A stretch of 64,000 nt of DNA from Parahoeflea halophila (lineage in GTDB: Bacteria > Pseudomonadota > Alphaproteobacteria > Rhizobiales > Rhizobiaceae): positions 286,739 to 350,738 of the forward strand of contig NZ_OCPC01000001.1 in NCBI RefSeq assembly GCF_900220985.1. The letters run 5' to 3'. The notes under the pieces were generated by a model. It worked only from the letters and a program-made list of their open reading frames with translations. It made no database searches and was not told the DNA's origin. This document shows positions 55,837 through 64,000 of this stretch, one piece after another; the stretch's first letter is position 1; the number at the start of each line of letters is the position of its first letter. The translations under genes were made by a program, and so were the position numbers.

Positions 55837-56577
55837 ATGAATGTGAGATCGAGACACGACGCCATCGTGTGCAGCCTGCGCCGCAGCGGCACCACCAAGA
55901 TTGATGCGCTTGCACTGGAAGTCGGCGCCTCCCGCCGCACCGTGCTGCGCGACATCGGCGCGCTTCGGGACCAGGGCTATGTGATCCACTCCGATGTCGG
56001 CCGCGGCGGCGGCCTTCAGCTCGACCCGCAGTCGGTCCAGACCAACGCCAGGCTCTCGGTCCCCGAGGTTTTTGCCCTGTTGATCAGTGTCGCCGCGATG
56101 CGGGCCGCCGGAAACCTGCCGTTTTCCGAACTCGCCGACGCAGGCCTGGCCAAGATCGAAAAGGCCCTGCCGGCAGACAGGATCAGGGACCTGCGCAGGT
56201 TTCTCGACTGCCTCCATATCGGCCAGCTCTCGCCGCTGCAGGACCTGTCGGATATGGGCACCATGGTGCCGGAGCTGCTGCCGGCCTTCGAAACCGCTTT
56301 TCTCGGGCAGCTCATGCTCCGGTTCGACTATCGCGACGCGAAAGGCCGAAAGAGCCGGCGCGAGGTCGAGCCTCAGGCCATGCTGATCCTGCCGCCGCTT
56401 TGGTACCTCGTCGGCTGGGACCCTTCGCGCGCGGATTTCCGCCATTTCCGCATGGACCGGATCAGCCGCGTGGAAGCGGTTGAAGGAACCCGCTTCCGCC
56501 ACCGCCACGTGCCCTTCGAAGACGACGTCTGCCCCTACAGCGAATTGCAGGCAAGGGACAGAGCGGGGCACGTGTGA
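55837..56577 (+). CDS. HTH/WYL-domain transcriptional regulator
   Basis: The 246-residue product has an N-terminal DeoR/HTH_11-type winged helix (~8-60; IDALALEVGASRRTVLRDIG, ALRDQGYVIHSDVGRGGG) and a C-terminal WYL domain (~135-235; LILPPLWYLVGWDPSRADFR then HFRMDRISRVEAVEG). WYL domains sense nucleic-acid or nucleotide-like ligands. An imperfect dyad (TAGTGCCAA ... TTGTGCTA at 55798-55825) in the divergent region to ridA is a candidate operator. Confidence 0.88.
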   Translation: MNVRSRHDAIVCSLRRSGTTKIDALALEVGASRRTVLRDIGALRDQGYVIHSDVGRGGGLQLDPQSVQTNARLSVPEVFALLISVAAMRAAGNLPFSELADAGLAKIEKALPADRIRDLRRFLDCLHIGQLSPLQDLSDMGTMVPELLPAFETAFLGQLMLRFDYRDAKGRKSRREVEPQAMLILPPLWYLVGWDPSRADFRHFRMDRISRVEAVEGTRFRHRHVPFEDDVCPYSELQARDRAGHV

Positions 56578-56866
56578 CGCGCATGGGTGGCGGTTGCTCC
56601 GGGCTGGGAGTTGATTTTCGCGGCGAAGTCATGTGGTTCGGTCGTTGAACGTGGATGCTGGTCAAAGGTCTTGATGGGGCGGGAAGCGGACGTTTGCCGG
56701 CTTCGAAGGGAACCACCTGAATGGGGCGAATGCTGTGCGGCAGGACTCCGAATGCGATTTGGCCAGGCGGAAGTGGGCCCCCATCGCAGGCTGCAACGCT
56801 CTCCGCCCAAGGTTGCCGTTTCGAATTATACACGAGTCCACTGTTAGGCGCGCATACTTGCCTTGG

Positions 56867-58084
56867 TCAGTTTGACAAACGTAGATTGCCTTCTCCACCG
56901 ATCAAATCAGGCAGTGGTGTCTTGCTCCTCGTATCAATTTTTGCGTGGAAGGAAGCATTACCCTGAAGTTCGAAACGGTCCGCTACGAGGATTGATTGTG
57001 TCGCAAGCTCATTTACTGCAGTCGAGATTTTCATGTTTGTATTTGGGAGGTAAATCACACCATCTGCCCTGAAATCCGCCGCAGGACCCACGACGATTGA
57101 GTTGGAGCTACCAGAGAAATCTTGATGATAGATAACAAAGCCTTTGTAGCTACCTGACTGGAGTCCCGTGACGTTAAGCTTGCCGGAGAGCGTGTAGGTG
57201 CTCACGCTCTTATCCAACGCGATAAGAACATCCTCGCCTTGTAGGGTTCCGCCGCCTTGAAGGTCCAAGCCTGCTTTGAAGTAATGAATACCCGGCTTCA
57301 GATTAAGCGTACCATTGTTCGAAACAGTAACCATGCCGCAGTGCACGCCTGCTGATAACGATTTGACTTGGCCACTCCCAGTAGATGATCCTGAACTGAT
57401 GCATGAGGATGCCAGTTCCCTTGGAGGTGACATTCCCCCAAAAGGATCCACTACAACTGAACAACTGTCTAATTTCTCCGAGGGAGTAAGCGTCCCAGGG
57501 CTGGCTGAAATCGATCCATTAGCGCAGATACCAGAGAACTCAGCACGAGCACTAGATCCGGTTTTGATGGCCGTGCCTCGGGTCGTGATCATTATCACGC
57601 AATTGGTAATGAACTTGCTGCTGTCGGTCATGTTTAGGCCGGTGTTTCTGGGGTCGGTAAGGAAAACACAACCGGTGTTCTCCGCAGAAGCACCCCCAAG
57701 GGTTGCTGCAGCGCTTACACCAAATGCCAATTTTGGATAATCCGCCACTTGCATAAAGAATGGATTTAGAACCGCGTTGAATGAAACATCAACTGTCCCA
57801 GTTCCATTGCGTCGAACTGATATGTCACTCTGTTTGTATTCCCCTTCTCCGGACATGTTCCCAACGAGATATTGGCGCGCAAGGGTCGAAAGCTCTTCGT
57901 CGGTCATATGTGGATTGTTGGCCGCAGCTAGAGCGGCCGCATCGACGGCACCTTGGGCATGGTACTTGGCGTTCACCAAACGCGAAAAATCCACAGCCAA
58001 CCCAGCAGCCAAAATCAGAGGCAACATCAGAATAGCGGCCATTAGCGAAAAGTTACCACTTCTGTCTTGAGAAAACTGTTTCAA
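56867..58084 (-). CDS. orphan TadG-like pilus/surface protein
   Basis: The ~405-residue product begins with the Tad_N pattern (MKQFSQDRSGNFSLMAAILM, then LPLILAAGLAVDFSRL), a single N-terminal membrane helix seen in TadE/TadG pseudopilins. The rest (~80-405) is Ser/Thr/Gly/Asn-rich beta-structure (GTLNLKPGIHYFKAGLDLQG, ADGVIYLPNTNMKI), probably extracellular or periplasmic. No other tad gene is nearby. A TTG start (58084) with GGAGG is chosen; an earlier TTG at 58126 is possible. Base use is clearly more AT-rich than the flanks, so recent acquisition is likely. Confidence 0.75.
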   Translation of the reverse strand: MKQFSQDRSGNFSLMAAILMLPLILAAGLAVDFSRLVNAKYHAQGAVDAAALAAANNPHMTDEELSTLARQYLVGNMSGEGEYKQSDISVRRNGTGTVDVSFNAVLNPFFMQVADYPKLAFGVSAAATLGGASAENTGCVFLTDPRNTGLNMTDSSKFITNCVIMITTRGTAIKTGSSARAEFSGICANGSISASPGTLTPSEKLDSCSVVVDPFGGMSPPRELASSCISSGSSTGSGQVKSLSAGVHCGMVTVSNNGTLNLKPGIHYFKAGLDLQGGGTLQGEDVLIALDKSVSTYTLSGKLNVTGLQSGSYKGFVIYHQDFSGSSNSIVVGPAADFRADGVIYLPNTNMKISTAVNELATQSILVADRFELQGNASFHAKIDTRSKTPLPDLIGGEGNLRLSN

Positions 58085-58361
58085 TTTCGCCTCCGAACTC
58101 TTGTTCGGGAGTGAACATATTATCAATTCCTTATGAAATCACTTACGACCGCATAGGAGCGGTGCCTGCTGGATTGGAGTTCTCTCCATCGTGATGAACA
58201 TCCCGGATCGGTAGCAGGACCTTGATGTCCGCCATCTGCATGTGATGCACAACAGCAATCTGTTGGACCAATCAGTGAGTCCTGACGCTAGAAATGTGCC
58301 ATTTCTTGAATTTTATTGTTCTACGTCTTACTAAATTTGGGTGCATTTTGGGAGAGTTGGA

Positions 58362-58574
58362 ATGCTAACATTCGATCGACAGTCCACAGTCGAACATCTA
58401 AAAGAGCTCGTACTCAATGATCCTATCATTTCCAGTTTTTGCATTACTTCAACTGATCAGATCGTAGGCCGTCCATGCGGATTCGATGATGAAGTAGAGG
58501 ACCAAGTCTGGTGGCGCGTGCACAATGAGCTGATGGTCGATTTGCTGGACTCAGTTGCGCACAAGTTCAAATAG
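58362..58574 (+). CDS. small protein of unknown function in AT-rich island
   Basis: The 70-residue product begins MLTFDRQSTVEHLKELVLND and contains ITSTDQIVGRPCGFDDEVED and WWRVHNELMVDLLDSV. It is acidic, soluble and unlike any family I know. ATG 58362 has GGGAGAG at good spacing, which is the main reason to call it; a GTG at 58341 is an alternative. Its codon use is AT-rich like the TadG-like gene. The two genes are divergent with 277 nt between them. Confidence 0.5.
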   Translation: MLTFDRQSTVEHLKELVLNDPIISSFCITSTDQIVGRPCGFDDEVEDQVWWRVHNELMVDLLDSVAHKFK

Positions 58575-59029
58575 GCTGAGTTCCGGACCCAGCAATGCAT
58601 TCGCTGATCTAAAGCACCCCTTTCCGGTCCTTCATCCGCAAACCAAAATACGGCTGCAGTGGCACAGTAGCGACGCTGCAGTCTTTGGAGTTCAATAGCC
58701 GCGTTGCCAACGCAACTGTCAAAACTTAATGGTCTGCTGTTTGCGTCATTCTTTAATTTTGTCTTGAATTCAGCGAATGCCTGCTCGCCGCTTTGTCAGT
58801 ACATTAATGTGGTCCCCAGCGAATGATCGGTTTCAGAAACGGGATATCAGCACGCCGAGGCCAGAAATGGGGGCGCAGAACAGTTGTAAATCGAAATGGC
58901 GATGAAGGTCGGCTTTAGGCCGAAAGCGCCACTACGACTTGCTAAACAGTGACGAACGATCCACCCTTTTGATACAGCCCCGTTCAACAGCGCCAACACT
59001 CTCTTCTCCGCAAACCTACCCCACACCAA
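58575..59029. other. 455-nt stretch without a recognisable gene
   Basis: The first half is AT-rich (poly-T runs near 58750), like the island genes. The second half returns to higher GC, and the stretch 58845-58935 looks like decayed repeat sequence. A 60-codon minus-strand frame at 58847-59029 has no family match or ribosome site and is not called. Confidence 0.6.
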
Positions 59030-59060
59030 TTGACGTGAACGTAAACGTCATCCAGATTGT
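59030..59060 (+). promoter_or_regulatory. MerR/LiuR-type promoter with palindromic operator
   Basis: TTGACG (59030-59035) and GATTGT (59055-59060) are separated by 19 nt. The palindrome TGACGTGAACGTAAACGTCA (59031-59050) fills the spacer. A 19-bp spacer and an ACGT-AACGT-ACGT dyad resemble operators of MerR-family LiuR-type regulators of branched-chain amino acid or fatty acid catabolism. The predicted start is ~20 nt before the hydrolase ATG. Confidence 0.6.
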
Positions 59061-59088
59061 CTCCGGGCGAAACGGGAGAGCAATTGCC

Positions 59089-59982
59089 ATGCAGACGGGT
59101 TTGAGCTTGTCAGAGACCATTTCAGCCGGTGCCGAAGCCGTCCGGTTCGAGGCGGTTGACGGGCATCCGCTTGAGGGGACGTTGACGCGCGGGGCCGGTG
59201 ACGGGCCGCTGGTGCTGATTTCGGCGGCGACGGCGGTCAAGCGCGGGTTTTATCAGAAATTTGCCGAGAGCCTGGTGACTGATCACGGGTTTCGCGCCGC
59301 ACTCACCTATGACTATCGCGGCACCGGCGGGTCGGTGAGCCGGGATTTCAACCCGCGCCACATCTCGATGGCCGACTGGGGAATGAAGGATTTTCCCGCA
59401 GCGCTCACGCGGCTAGAGCGTGTGGCCCCCGGACACCCGGTGGTCGGCGTCGGCCAGTCCTTTGGCGGCCAGGCGCTGGGGCTCGGCAATGTCTCGCAGC
59501 GCTTCGAGCGCTATCTGATGGTGGCGACGATTTCCGGCTACTGGCGCAATCTCGAGGGCGGGCTGAAGCTTTACGCGCTGATGAACCTCATCGCCAACCC
59601 GGTTGCGGCTGTCCTCGGCCATGTGCCTGCGGGCATGGGGCTCGGCTCCGGCCTGCCCGGCGGCGTCTTTGCCGACTGGACCCGGTGGTGCCGCAGGCCC
59701 GACTATTTCTTTGCCGGTGAATCCCGGTTCGACGCCAAGCGCCTGTTTGCGTCGGTCAGAACCCCGATCCTCGCCATCGGCGCCACCGACGATCCCTGGG
59801 GAACGCCGGCCGCGCGCGAGGCGATCATGCGGCATTTCGTCAATGCGCCGGTGGAAACGCGATGGCTCGACCCGCAGGCAGCCGGCGGGCCGATCGGTCA
59901 TCTCGATTTCTTCCGCTCGCGCTTCCGCGAGACGCTCTGGCCCGGACCTATTGCCTGGCTGAAGGGCGAAGTAGGGGCCTGA
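59089..59982 (+). CDS. alpha/beta hydrolase
   Basis: The 297-residue product has the alpha/beta-hydrolase plan: beta-hairpin start RFEAVDGHPLEGTLTRG, LVLISAATAVKRGFYQKFAE (oxyanion region), LTYDYRGTGGS (~81-91), nucleophile elbow VVGVGQSFGGQALGLGN (GQSFGG, Ser ~125), acid near ILAIGATDDPWGTPAA (Asp ~228) and the last His in GPIGHLDFFR (~274). It is cytosolic with unknown substrate. The ATG follows GGGAGAG. The promoter upstream has the 19-bp spacer of MerR-controlled genes. The open frame extends upstream to 58939 but runs through the promoter. Confidence 0.87.
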   Translation: MQTGLSLSETISAGAEAVRFEAVDGHPLEGTLTRGAGDGPLVLISAATAVKRGFYQKFAESLVTDHGFRAALTYDYRGTGGSVSRDFNPRHISMADWGMKDFPAALTRLERVAPGHPVVGVGQSFGGQALGLGNVSQRFERYLMVATISGYWRNLEGGLKLYALMNLIANPVAAVLGHVPAGMGLGSGLPGGVFADWTRWCRRPDYFFAGESRFDAKRLFASVRTPILAIGATDDPWGTPAAREAIMRHFVNAPVETRWLDPQAAGGPIGHLDFFRSRFRETLWPGPIAWLKGEVGA

Positions 59983-59985
59983 GGC

Positions 59986-61374
59986 TCAGACCCGCTCGCC
60001 GTTCTTCACCCGGTAGCTCGGCTTGTACATGGTCACCAGCTCTTCCGACGCTGTCGGGTGCACCGCCATGGTGCGGTCGAAATCGTCCTTGGTGCAGCCG
60101 GCCTTGAGCACGATGCCGAGGATCTGCGCCAGTTCACCGGCGTCATGTCCGAGGATATGGGCGCCGATCACCTTGCGGTCCTCGGCATTGACCACCAGCT
60201 TCATGATCATCTTTTCCTGCCGGCCCGACAGCGTTGCCTTCATCGGGCGGAATTCGGCGCGGTAGATTTCGAGCTCGTCATAGCGCTTCGCGGCTTCGTC
60301 TTCCGACAGGCCGACGGTGCCGATCTCGGGCTGCGAGAACACCGCCGTGGCAATCAGCTCATGGTCCGGCGAGGTCGGGTTGTCGCGGTAGAGCGTGTCG
60401 ATCAGGCACATGGATTCGTGGATCGCCACCGGCGTCAGCTCGACGCGGTTGGTGACGTCGCCGACGGCATAGATGCTTTCGACATTGGTGCGCGAATATT
60501 CGTCGACGAGGATCTCGCCCTTCTGCCCGGTTTCGACGCCGGCCGCCTCGAGGCCGAGGCCCTTTGTGTTCGGGTCGCGCCCCAGCGCCAGCATCACCTG
60601 GTCGGCAATCAGCGCCTTGCCGTTGTTGGTGTGGGCAATGAGGCGCCCGTCGGGACCGCGCTCGATCTTCGAGAACACCTCGTGGCACAGGATGCGGATG
60701 CCCTTGGCTTCCATCTCCTTGTGCAGCCCGCGCCGCATGTCCATGTCGAAGCGCGACAGGATTTCCTGGCCGCGATAGATCAGCGTCGTGTCGACGCCGA
60801 GACCATGGAAGATATTGGCGAATTCCACGGCAATGTAGCCGCCGCCCGCAATGGCGATCGCCTTGGGCAGTTCCTTGAGGTAAAACACCTCGTTGGAATG
60901 GATGCAGAGCTCGTGGCCGGGCAGCGAAGCATGCGGATTGGGACGGCCGCCGACGGCGACGAGAATGTGCCGCGCGGTGACTTCCTGACCGGTCGCCTTG
61001 ATCAGCAGCGAATTGGGACCTGTCAGCTCGGCCCGCGAGGCGATGATCTCGGCGCCGGCATTTTCCAGCCCGTGCCGGTAGAGCCCTTCCAGCCGGTCGA
61101 TCTCGCGGTCCTTGTTGGCCACCAGCGTCGGCCAGTCGAACGAGGTTTCGCCGACGCTCCAGCCATAGCCGCGCGCATCCTCGAAATGCTCCTGATATTG
61201 CGAGGCATAGACGAACAGCTTCTTCGGCACGCAGCCGCGAATGACGCAGGTGCCGCCAAAGCGGTGTTCCTCGGCGATCGCCACCTTCTTGCCAAGGCCG
61301 GCGGCCAGCCGTGCCGCGCGCACCCCGCCGGAGCCGCCGCCAATGACAAACAGGTCGTAATCGAATTTGGTCAT
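59986..61374 (-). CDS. gor: glutathione-disulfide reductase
   Basis: Gor reduces oxidised glutathione with NADPH. The 462-residue flavoprotein has FAD motif FVIGGGSGGVRAARLAAGLG (~9-28), the redox pair in FGGTCVIRGCVPKKLFVYAS (~39-58), the NADPH motif AIAGGGYIAVEFANIFHGLG (~170-189), YAVGDVTNRVELTPVAIHES (~300) and the C-terminal active-site His/Glu MAVHPTASEELVT. The Val-Ile-Arg between the Cys replaces the N/L seen in dihydrolipoamide dehydrogenase, supporting Gor. ATG 61374 is the family start. It is convergent with the hydrolase gene (3 nt between stops). Confidence 0.94.
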   Translation of the reverse strand: MTKFDYDLFVIGGGSGGVRAARLAAGLGKKVAIAEEHRFGGTCVIRGCVPKKLFVYASQYQEHFEDARGYGWSVGETSFDWPTLVANKDREIDRLEGLYRHGLENAGAEIIASRAELTGPNSLLIKATGQEVTARHILVAVGGRPNPHASLPGHELCIHSNEVFYLKELPKAIAIAGGGYIAVEFANIFHGLGVDTTLIYRGQEILSRFDMDMRRGLHKEMEAKGIRILCHEVFSKIERGPDGRLIAHTNNGKALIADQVMLALGRDPNTKGLGLEAAGVETGQKGEILVDEYSRTNVESIYAVGDVTNRVELTPVAIHESMCLIDTLYRDNPTSPDHELIATAVFSQPEIGTVGLSEDEAAKRYDELEIYRAEFRPMKATLSGRQEKMIMKLVVNAEDRKVIGAHILGHDAGELAQILGIVLKAGCTKDDFDRTMAVHPTASEELVTMYKPSYRVKNGERV

Positions 61375-61500
61375 GGGCGGAGATCCTTGTGTGCGTATCG
61401 GTGGGCAGCGGGCGGCTCCTCCGGAGAGGCCATTGCCCGGGACAGACGAAAGCGGGCACGAGATATGCCCACGGTTCCTGCCTATGTAGCCGACCACGCG

Positions 61501-61532
61501 CAAAATAAAAGCCCGGGGACCAGCCCCGGGCT
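61501..61532 (-). terminator. rho-independent terminator of the rpiA operon
   Basis: On the minus strand AGCCCGGGG and CCCCGGGCT form a perfect 9-bp stem with a 5-nt loop, followed by TTTATTTTG. It ends the rpiA-DUF2059 unit and separates it from gor. Confidence 0.9.
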
Positions 61533-61601
61533 CTCAAATCACTGCGAGACATCGACCGATGCGGGCGCGATCACCGCGCCCGGGGTCGCACTGCCCGTAT
61601 A

Positions 61602-62135
61602 TTACTGGTCCTGAGCGACCTTCGGGCGCGCGCCGACCTTCTCTTCCAAGGCCTTGTTGACATTGATATTGAGGTCACGGGCCACGCCGGAAGCCCAGAT
61701 ATCTGCGGCCTTGATGACCTCGCGCGTGACCAGCGGGCCGTTCTCGATCAGCTTCTTGCCTGCGGGCGAGTTGTAGAAATCGGCGATTGCGTCAAGCTCT
61801 TCCTTGGTGAAGGACTTGGCGTAGATCTGCGCCGCCTCTTTTTCCAGGTCACCGCGACGCGGCACGATCTTCAAGGCTTCTTCATCCACCGTGGCGCTGA
61901 TGACTTCCTGAAGGTCGGCATTGGCCCGAATCAGGCTGACCTTGAGCTCTTCCGCAGTGCCAGGGATGATGCCATCGAACTGATCGGTTGACCCAAGGGC
62001 CTCTATGGCAGAGCGCGCGGCGGCAAGATGGTCTTCGCTCACCTCCTGGGCCAGGGCCGGCTGGCTCGCAGCGGCGAGGCTCGAGATCACAATCACGCCG
62101 GCGCCGAAACGCTTGAGACCAGTGATGATAGACAT
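61602..62135 (-). CDS. DUF2059 exported protein
   Basis: The 177-residue product has a signal peptide (MSIITGLKRFGAGVIVISSL, cleaved near ALAQ) and a helical DUF2059 domain: FTKEELDAIADFYNSPAGKK with LIENGPLV following is the family hallmark (~115-142). DUF2059 proteins are periplasmic with unknown role. ATG 62135 has AGGAG upstream; a GTG four codons earlier overlaps that ribosome site. It follows rpiA by 18 nt and should be co-transcribed. Confidence 0.85.
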   Translation of the reverse strand: MSIITGLKRFGAGVIVISSLAAASQPALAQEVSEDHLAAARSAIEALGSTDQFDGIIPGTAEELKVSLIRANADLQEVISATVDEEALKIVPRRGDLEKEAAQIYAKSFTKEELDAIADFYNSPAGKKLIENGPLVTREVIKAADIWASGVARDLNINVNKALEEKVGARPKVAQDQ

Positions 62136-62153
62136 GTTCGGTTTCACTCCTGT

Positions 62154-62852
62154 TTAAGTCTTTGCGAGCAGGGTCCGCGCACCGCTTTGCGAAGCGATGA
62201 TCGCGGCATCCGCCATATTGAGAAACAACCCGTGTTCGACCACACCGGGGATGGCGACAAGCCCGTTAGCCAGCGCTTCTGCATCCGGAATGCGGCCAAA
62301 AGATGCATCGAGAATGAAATGGCCGCCATCGGTCAGATAGGGCCCGTCCTTGTCGGGGCGCTGGACGATTTCCCCGGTCAAGCCGAGCCGCGAGGCCAGC
62401 CGTTCCACAGCCATCCGCGTCGCGGTCAGACCGAACGGCGCGATCTCGATGGGAAGCGGGAATCGCCCCAAAGTGTCGACCAGCTTGGTCTCGTCGGCAA
62501 TGACGATCATTCGCGCCGAGGCCGAGGCGACGATCTTCTCGCGCAGCAGCGCGCCGCCGCCGCCCTTGATCAGGCCAAGCGCATTGTCGACCTCGTCGGC
62601 GCCATCGATCGTCAGGTCGAGTTCCGGCAGATCATCGAGAGAATAGAGCGGCACGCCAAGCTCGACGCAGAGCCGCGCCGTGCGCTCGGAGGTGGGAACG
62701 CCCTGGACCTTGAAGCCCTCGGCAACCTTTTCCGCCAGCAAGCGGACGAATTCATCGGCCGTCGAGCCGGTTCCGATACCGAGCCGCATGCCGTCCTCGA
62801 CATGTTCGAGGGCCGCTTTTGCGGCTGCGATCTTGAGTTCCCGGGCGTCCAT
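62154..62852 (-). CDS. rpiA: ribose-5-phosphate isomerase A
   Basis: RpiA interconverts ribose 5-phosphate and ribulose 5-phosphate in the pentose phosphate pathway. The 232-residue protein shows [20 protein letters not shown] (~21-40), [20 protein letters not shown] (~79-98, catalytic Asp), [20 protein letters not shown] (~98-117, catalytic Glu and Lys) and [15 protein letters not shown]. Complete at both ends. It is the first gene of the unit rpiA-DUF2059. Confidence 0.96.
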   Translation of the reverse strand: MDARELKIAAAKAALEHVEDGMRLGIGTGSTADEFVRLLAEKVAEGFKVQGVPTSERTARLCVELGVPLYSLDDLPELDLTIDGADEVDNALGLIKGGGGALLREKIVASASARMIVIADETKLVDTLGRFPLPIEIAPFGLTATRMAVERLASRLGLTGEIVQRPDKDGPYLTDGGHFILDASFGRIPDAEALANGLVAIPGVVEHGLFLNMADAAIIASQSGARTLLAKT

Positions 62853-63111
62853 GCCACTCTGCCATAGTTGTTGATACTGGCCCGCCTGTTAGCATGGAAG
62901 CCAGGCAAGGCAAAGCCCGAGATGGAATCCGGCGCCACAGCCTGGTACAACGGAAGCGCCCGGCGACGCCGACGAGACCCGCCGGCAGGATCGCCATAGC
63001 GGTCCAGCCGGCAAGACCGCAATTGCCCGTCCCGCGCGAGCCTGTTACATCGGCTCCGCACCGGCCCCTTCGCGCCACCTTACCCAGACCATCCAATTTT
63101 CCGGAGCCCGC

Positions 63112-63801
63112 ATGACCTCTCCCCTGGTGATCTTCGACCTCGACGGCACCCTGATCGACACCGCGCCCGACCTGATGGCGAGCCTCAATCACGTGATGGA
63201 TCTCAACGGCCTGGACCATGTCACCTTTGATGACATGACCTGGCTCGTCGGCCAGGGCGCCAAGGTGATGATCGAGCGGGCCTGGAAACTGCACAACCAC
63301 CCCTCCTCGCCCGATGAGCTGGATGCTGCCTTCGAGGCATTTCTCGTTCATTATGCCGCCGGCATGCCCGGCAAGTCGGAGCCCTACCCCGGCCTGCTCG
63401 CTGCACTCGACCGGCTCGAGGCAGCAGGCATGCGGCTTGCCGTCTGCACCAACAAGAGCGAGAAACTGGCCTTACAGCTGCTTGACTGCCTTGATCTGAC
63501 GCACCGCTTCTCAGCGATTACCGGCGGCGACACGTTCGACGTCAAGAAGCCGCATGGCGACCACATCCTGCGCACCATCGACAGGGCCGGCGGAAGCCAC
63601 GACAACGCCGTCATGATCGGCGACAGCATCAACGACATCCTGGCGGCACAGAATGCTTCGGTGCCGGCGATCGGGGTTCCGTTCGGCTATTCCGACAAGC
63701 CTGTCGAGAGCTTCAACCCCGATATCGTCATCGAGCATTTCGACAGGCTGGACGCGGCCCTGGTCGAAAGCCTGATTGCTGCCCGCATACCCGCAGGCTG
63801 A
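63112..63801 (+). CDS. gph: HAD-family phosphoglycolate phosphatase-like
   Basis: The 229-residue product has HAD motif I IFDLDGTLIDTAPDLMAS (nucleophile Asp ~9), motif II LAVCTNKSEKLA (~111-122), the motif III Lys in FDVKKPHGDHI (~146) and motif IV VMIGDSINDILAAQNAS (~167-183), with a helical cap at ~16-80. This is the Gph pattern; it would remove phosphate from 2-phosphoglycolate formed by DNA repair or oxygenase activity. It is divergent from rpiA. GGAG precedes the ATG. Confidence 0.87.
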   Translation: MTSPLVIFDLDGTLIDTAPDLMASLNHVMDLNGLDHVTFDDMTWLVGQGAKVMIERAWKLHNHPSSPDELDAAFEAFLVHYAAGMPGKSEPYPGLLAALDRLEAAGMRLAVCTNKSEKLALQLLDCLDLTHRFSAITGGDTFDVKKPHGDHILRTIDRAGGSHDNAVMIGDSINDILAAQNASVPAIGVPFGYSDKPVESFNPDIVIEHFDRLDAALVESLIAARIPAG

Positions 63802-63919
63802 GCCGGCGGCCTGCCGGTTTGAAAAACCCGCCCGCCTGCAGAACTCCCGCTTGACCTTTGTGCGGCGGAGCGCTTATACCGCCGCAGACCGTTCGGACCG
63901 CCGCAGGCGGCGACGCGAC

Positions 63920-63994
63920 GGGCGCGTAGCTCAGCGGGAGAGCACTGCCTTCACACGGCAGGGGTCACAGGTTCAATCCCTGTCGCGCCCACCA
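63920..63994 (+). tRNA. tRNA-Val (anticodon CAC)
   Basis: All four arms fold: acceptor GGGCGCG/CGCGCCC, D-arm GCTC-AGCGGGA-GAGC, anticodon stem CTGCC/GGCAG with loop TTCACAC (anticodon CAC at 63952-63954), and T-arm with GGTTCAATCC. The CCA end is encoded (to 63994). It reads GUG valine codons. Confidence 0.96.
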
Positions 63995-64000
63995 TTTTCT

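Noticed and set aside
56462..56898. Small frames on both strands between the WYL regulator and the TadG-like gene
   Set aside because: No family resemblance or ribosome site, and they overlap the ends of better-supported genes; they look like decayed intergenic repeat sequence.
58847..59029. 60-codon minus-strand frame upstream of the hydrolase
   Set aside because: No ribosome site, lies in probable decayed repeat DNA and faces the hydrolase promoter.
60058..61614. 518-codon open frame antisense to gor
   Set aside because: Same reason: antisense to a clear glutathione reductase and crosses the gor start and the downstream terminator.

Overview
The window reads as a stretch of alphaproteobacterial chromosome, most likely Hyphomicrobiales (Rhizobiales), Rhizobiaceae or Hoeflea-like. 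The evidence is the GC-rich coding style, the murI-trmJ-icd / alaS-recA block, CckA, a DksA with a degenerate zinc finger, a GPR/RgsE-like polar-growth protein, a chimeric malic enzyme, a class II DAHP synthase and rhizobial-type promoters. No database search was possible, so the taxon is an inference.

Layout. 1-2.7 kb: start of murI, trmJ, a decayed 3' piece of a beta-ketoacyl-ACP synthase gene, icd. 2.7-4.6 kb: accessory pocket with a DUF1883 protein and an AraC/GyrI regulator bracketed by inverted copies of a two-palindrome dispersed repeat. 4.6-13.7 kb: alaS, recA (SOS-type promoter), the pseudouridine catabolic pair psuK-psuG, an orphan BrnA-like antitoxin, a MerR regulator divergent from an MFS exporter, an OmpA lipoprotein. 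14.3-20.6 kb: cckA divergent from an orphan FliO-like protein, a CorC-type membrane protein, dksA. 20.9-27.5 kb: SixA-like phosphatase, YcjX/YcjF pair, exported proteins, folP-folB-folK. 27.8-36.3 kb: candidate small RNA, ferredoxin and its reductase, an Hpt protein, and the 1822-residue repeat-rich polar growth protein. 36.4-40.5 kb: a Mla-type lipid ABC importer (permease with STAS, ATPase, MCE protein, lipoprotein). 40.6-49.5 kb: epimerase, malic enzyme, DUF2865 protein, MFS-nadE, DODA-type dioxygenase. 49.5-51.3 kb: repeat-rich, gene-poor DNA around a GFA-family gene. 51.3-56.6 kb: aroG with a hairpin-rich leader, gamma-glutamylcyclotransferase, aldehyde dehydrogenase, RidA divergent from a WYL regulator. 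56.6-59 kb: AT-richer island with an orphan TadG-like protein and a small unknown gene. 59-64 kb: alpha/beta hydrolase behind a MerR-type promoter, glutathione reductase, DUF2059 protein, rpiA, gph, tRNA-Val(CAC).

Functional themes. Central metabolism and translation (icd, maeB, rpiA, nadE, aroG, alaS), cell cycle and polar growth (cckA, Hpt protein, GPR-like protein), stringent and SOS responses (dksA, recA), envelope lipid transport, and redox (ferredoxin pair, gor). Nothing looks like a complete phage, transposon, CRISPR array or defence island. The least explained material is the dispersed palindromic repeats, the candidate anti-Shine-Dalgarno small RNA, the exact 99-nt tandem repeats in the polar growth gene and the AT-rich TadG-like island.
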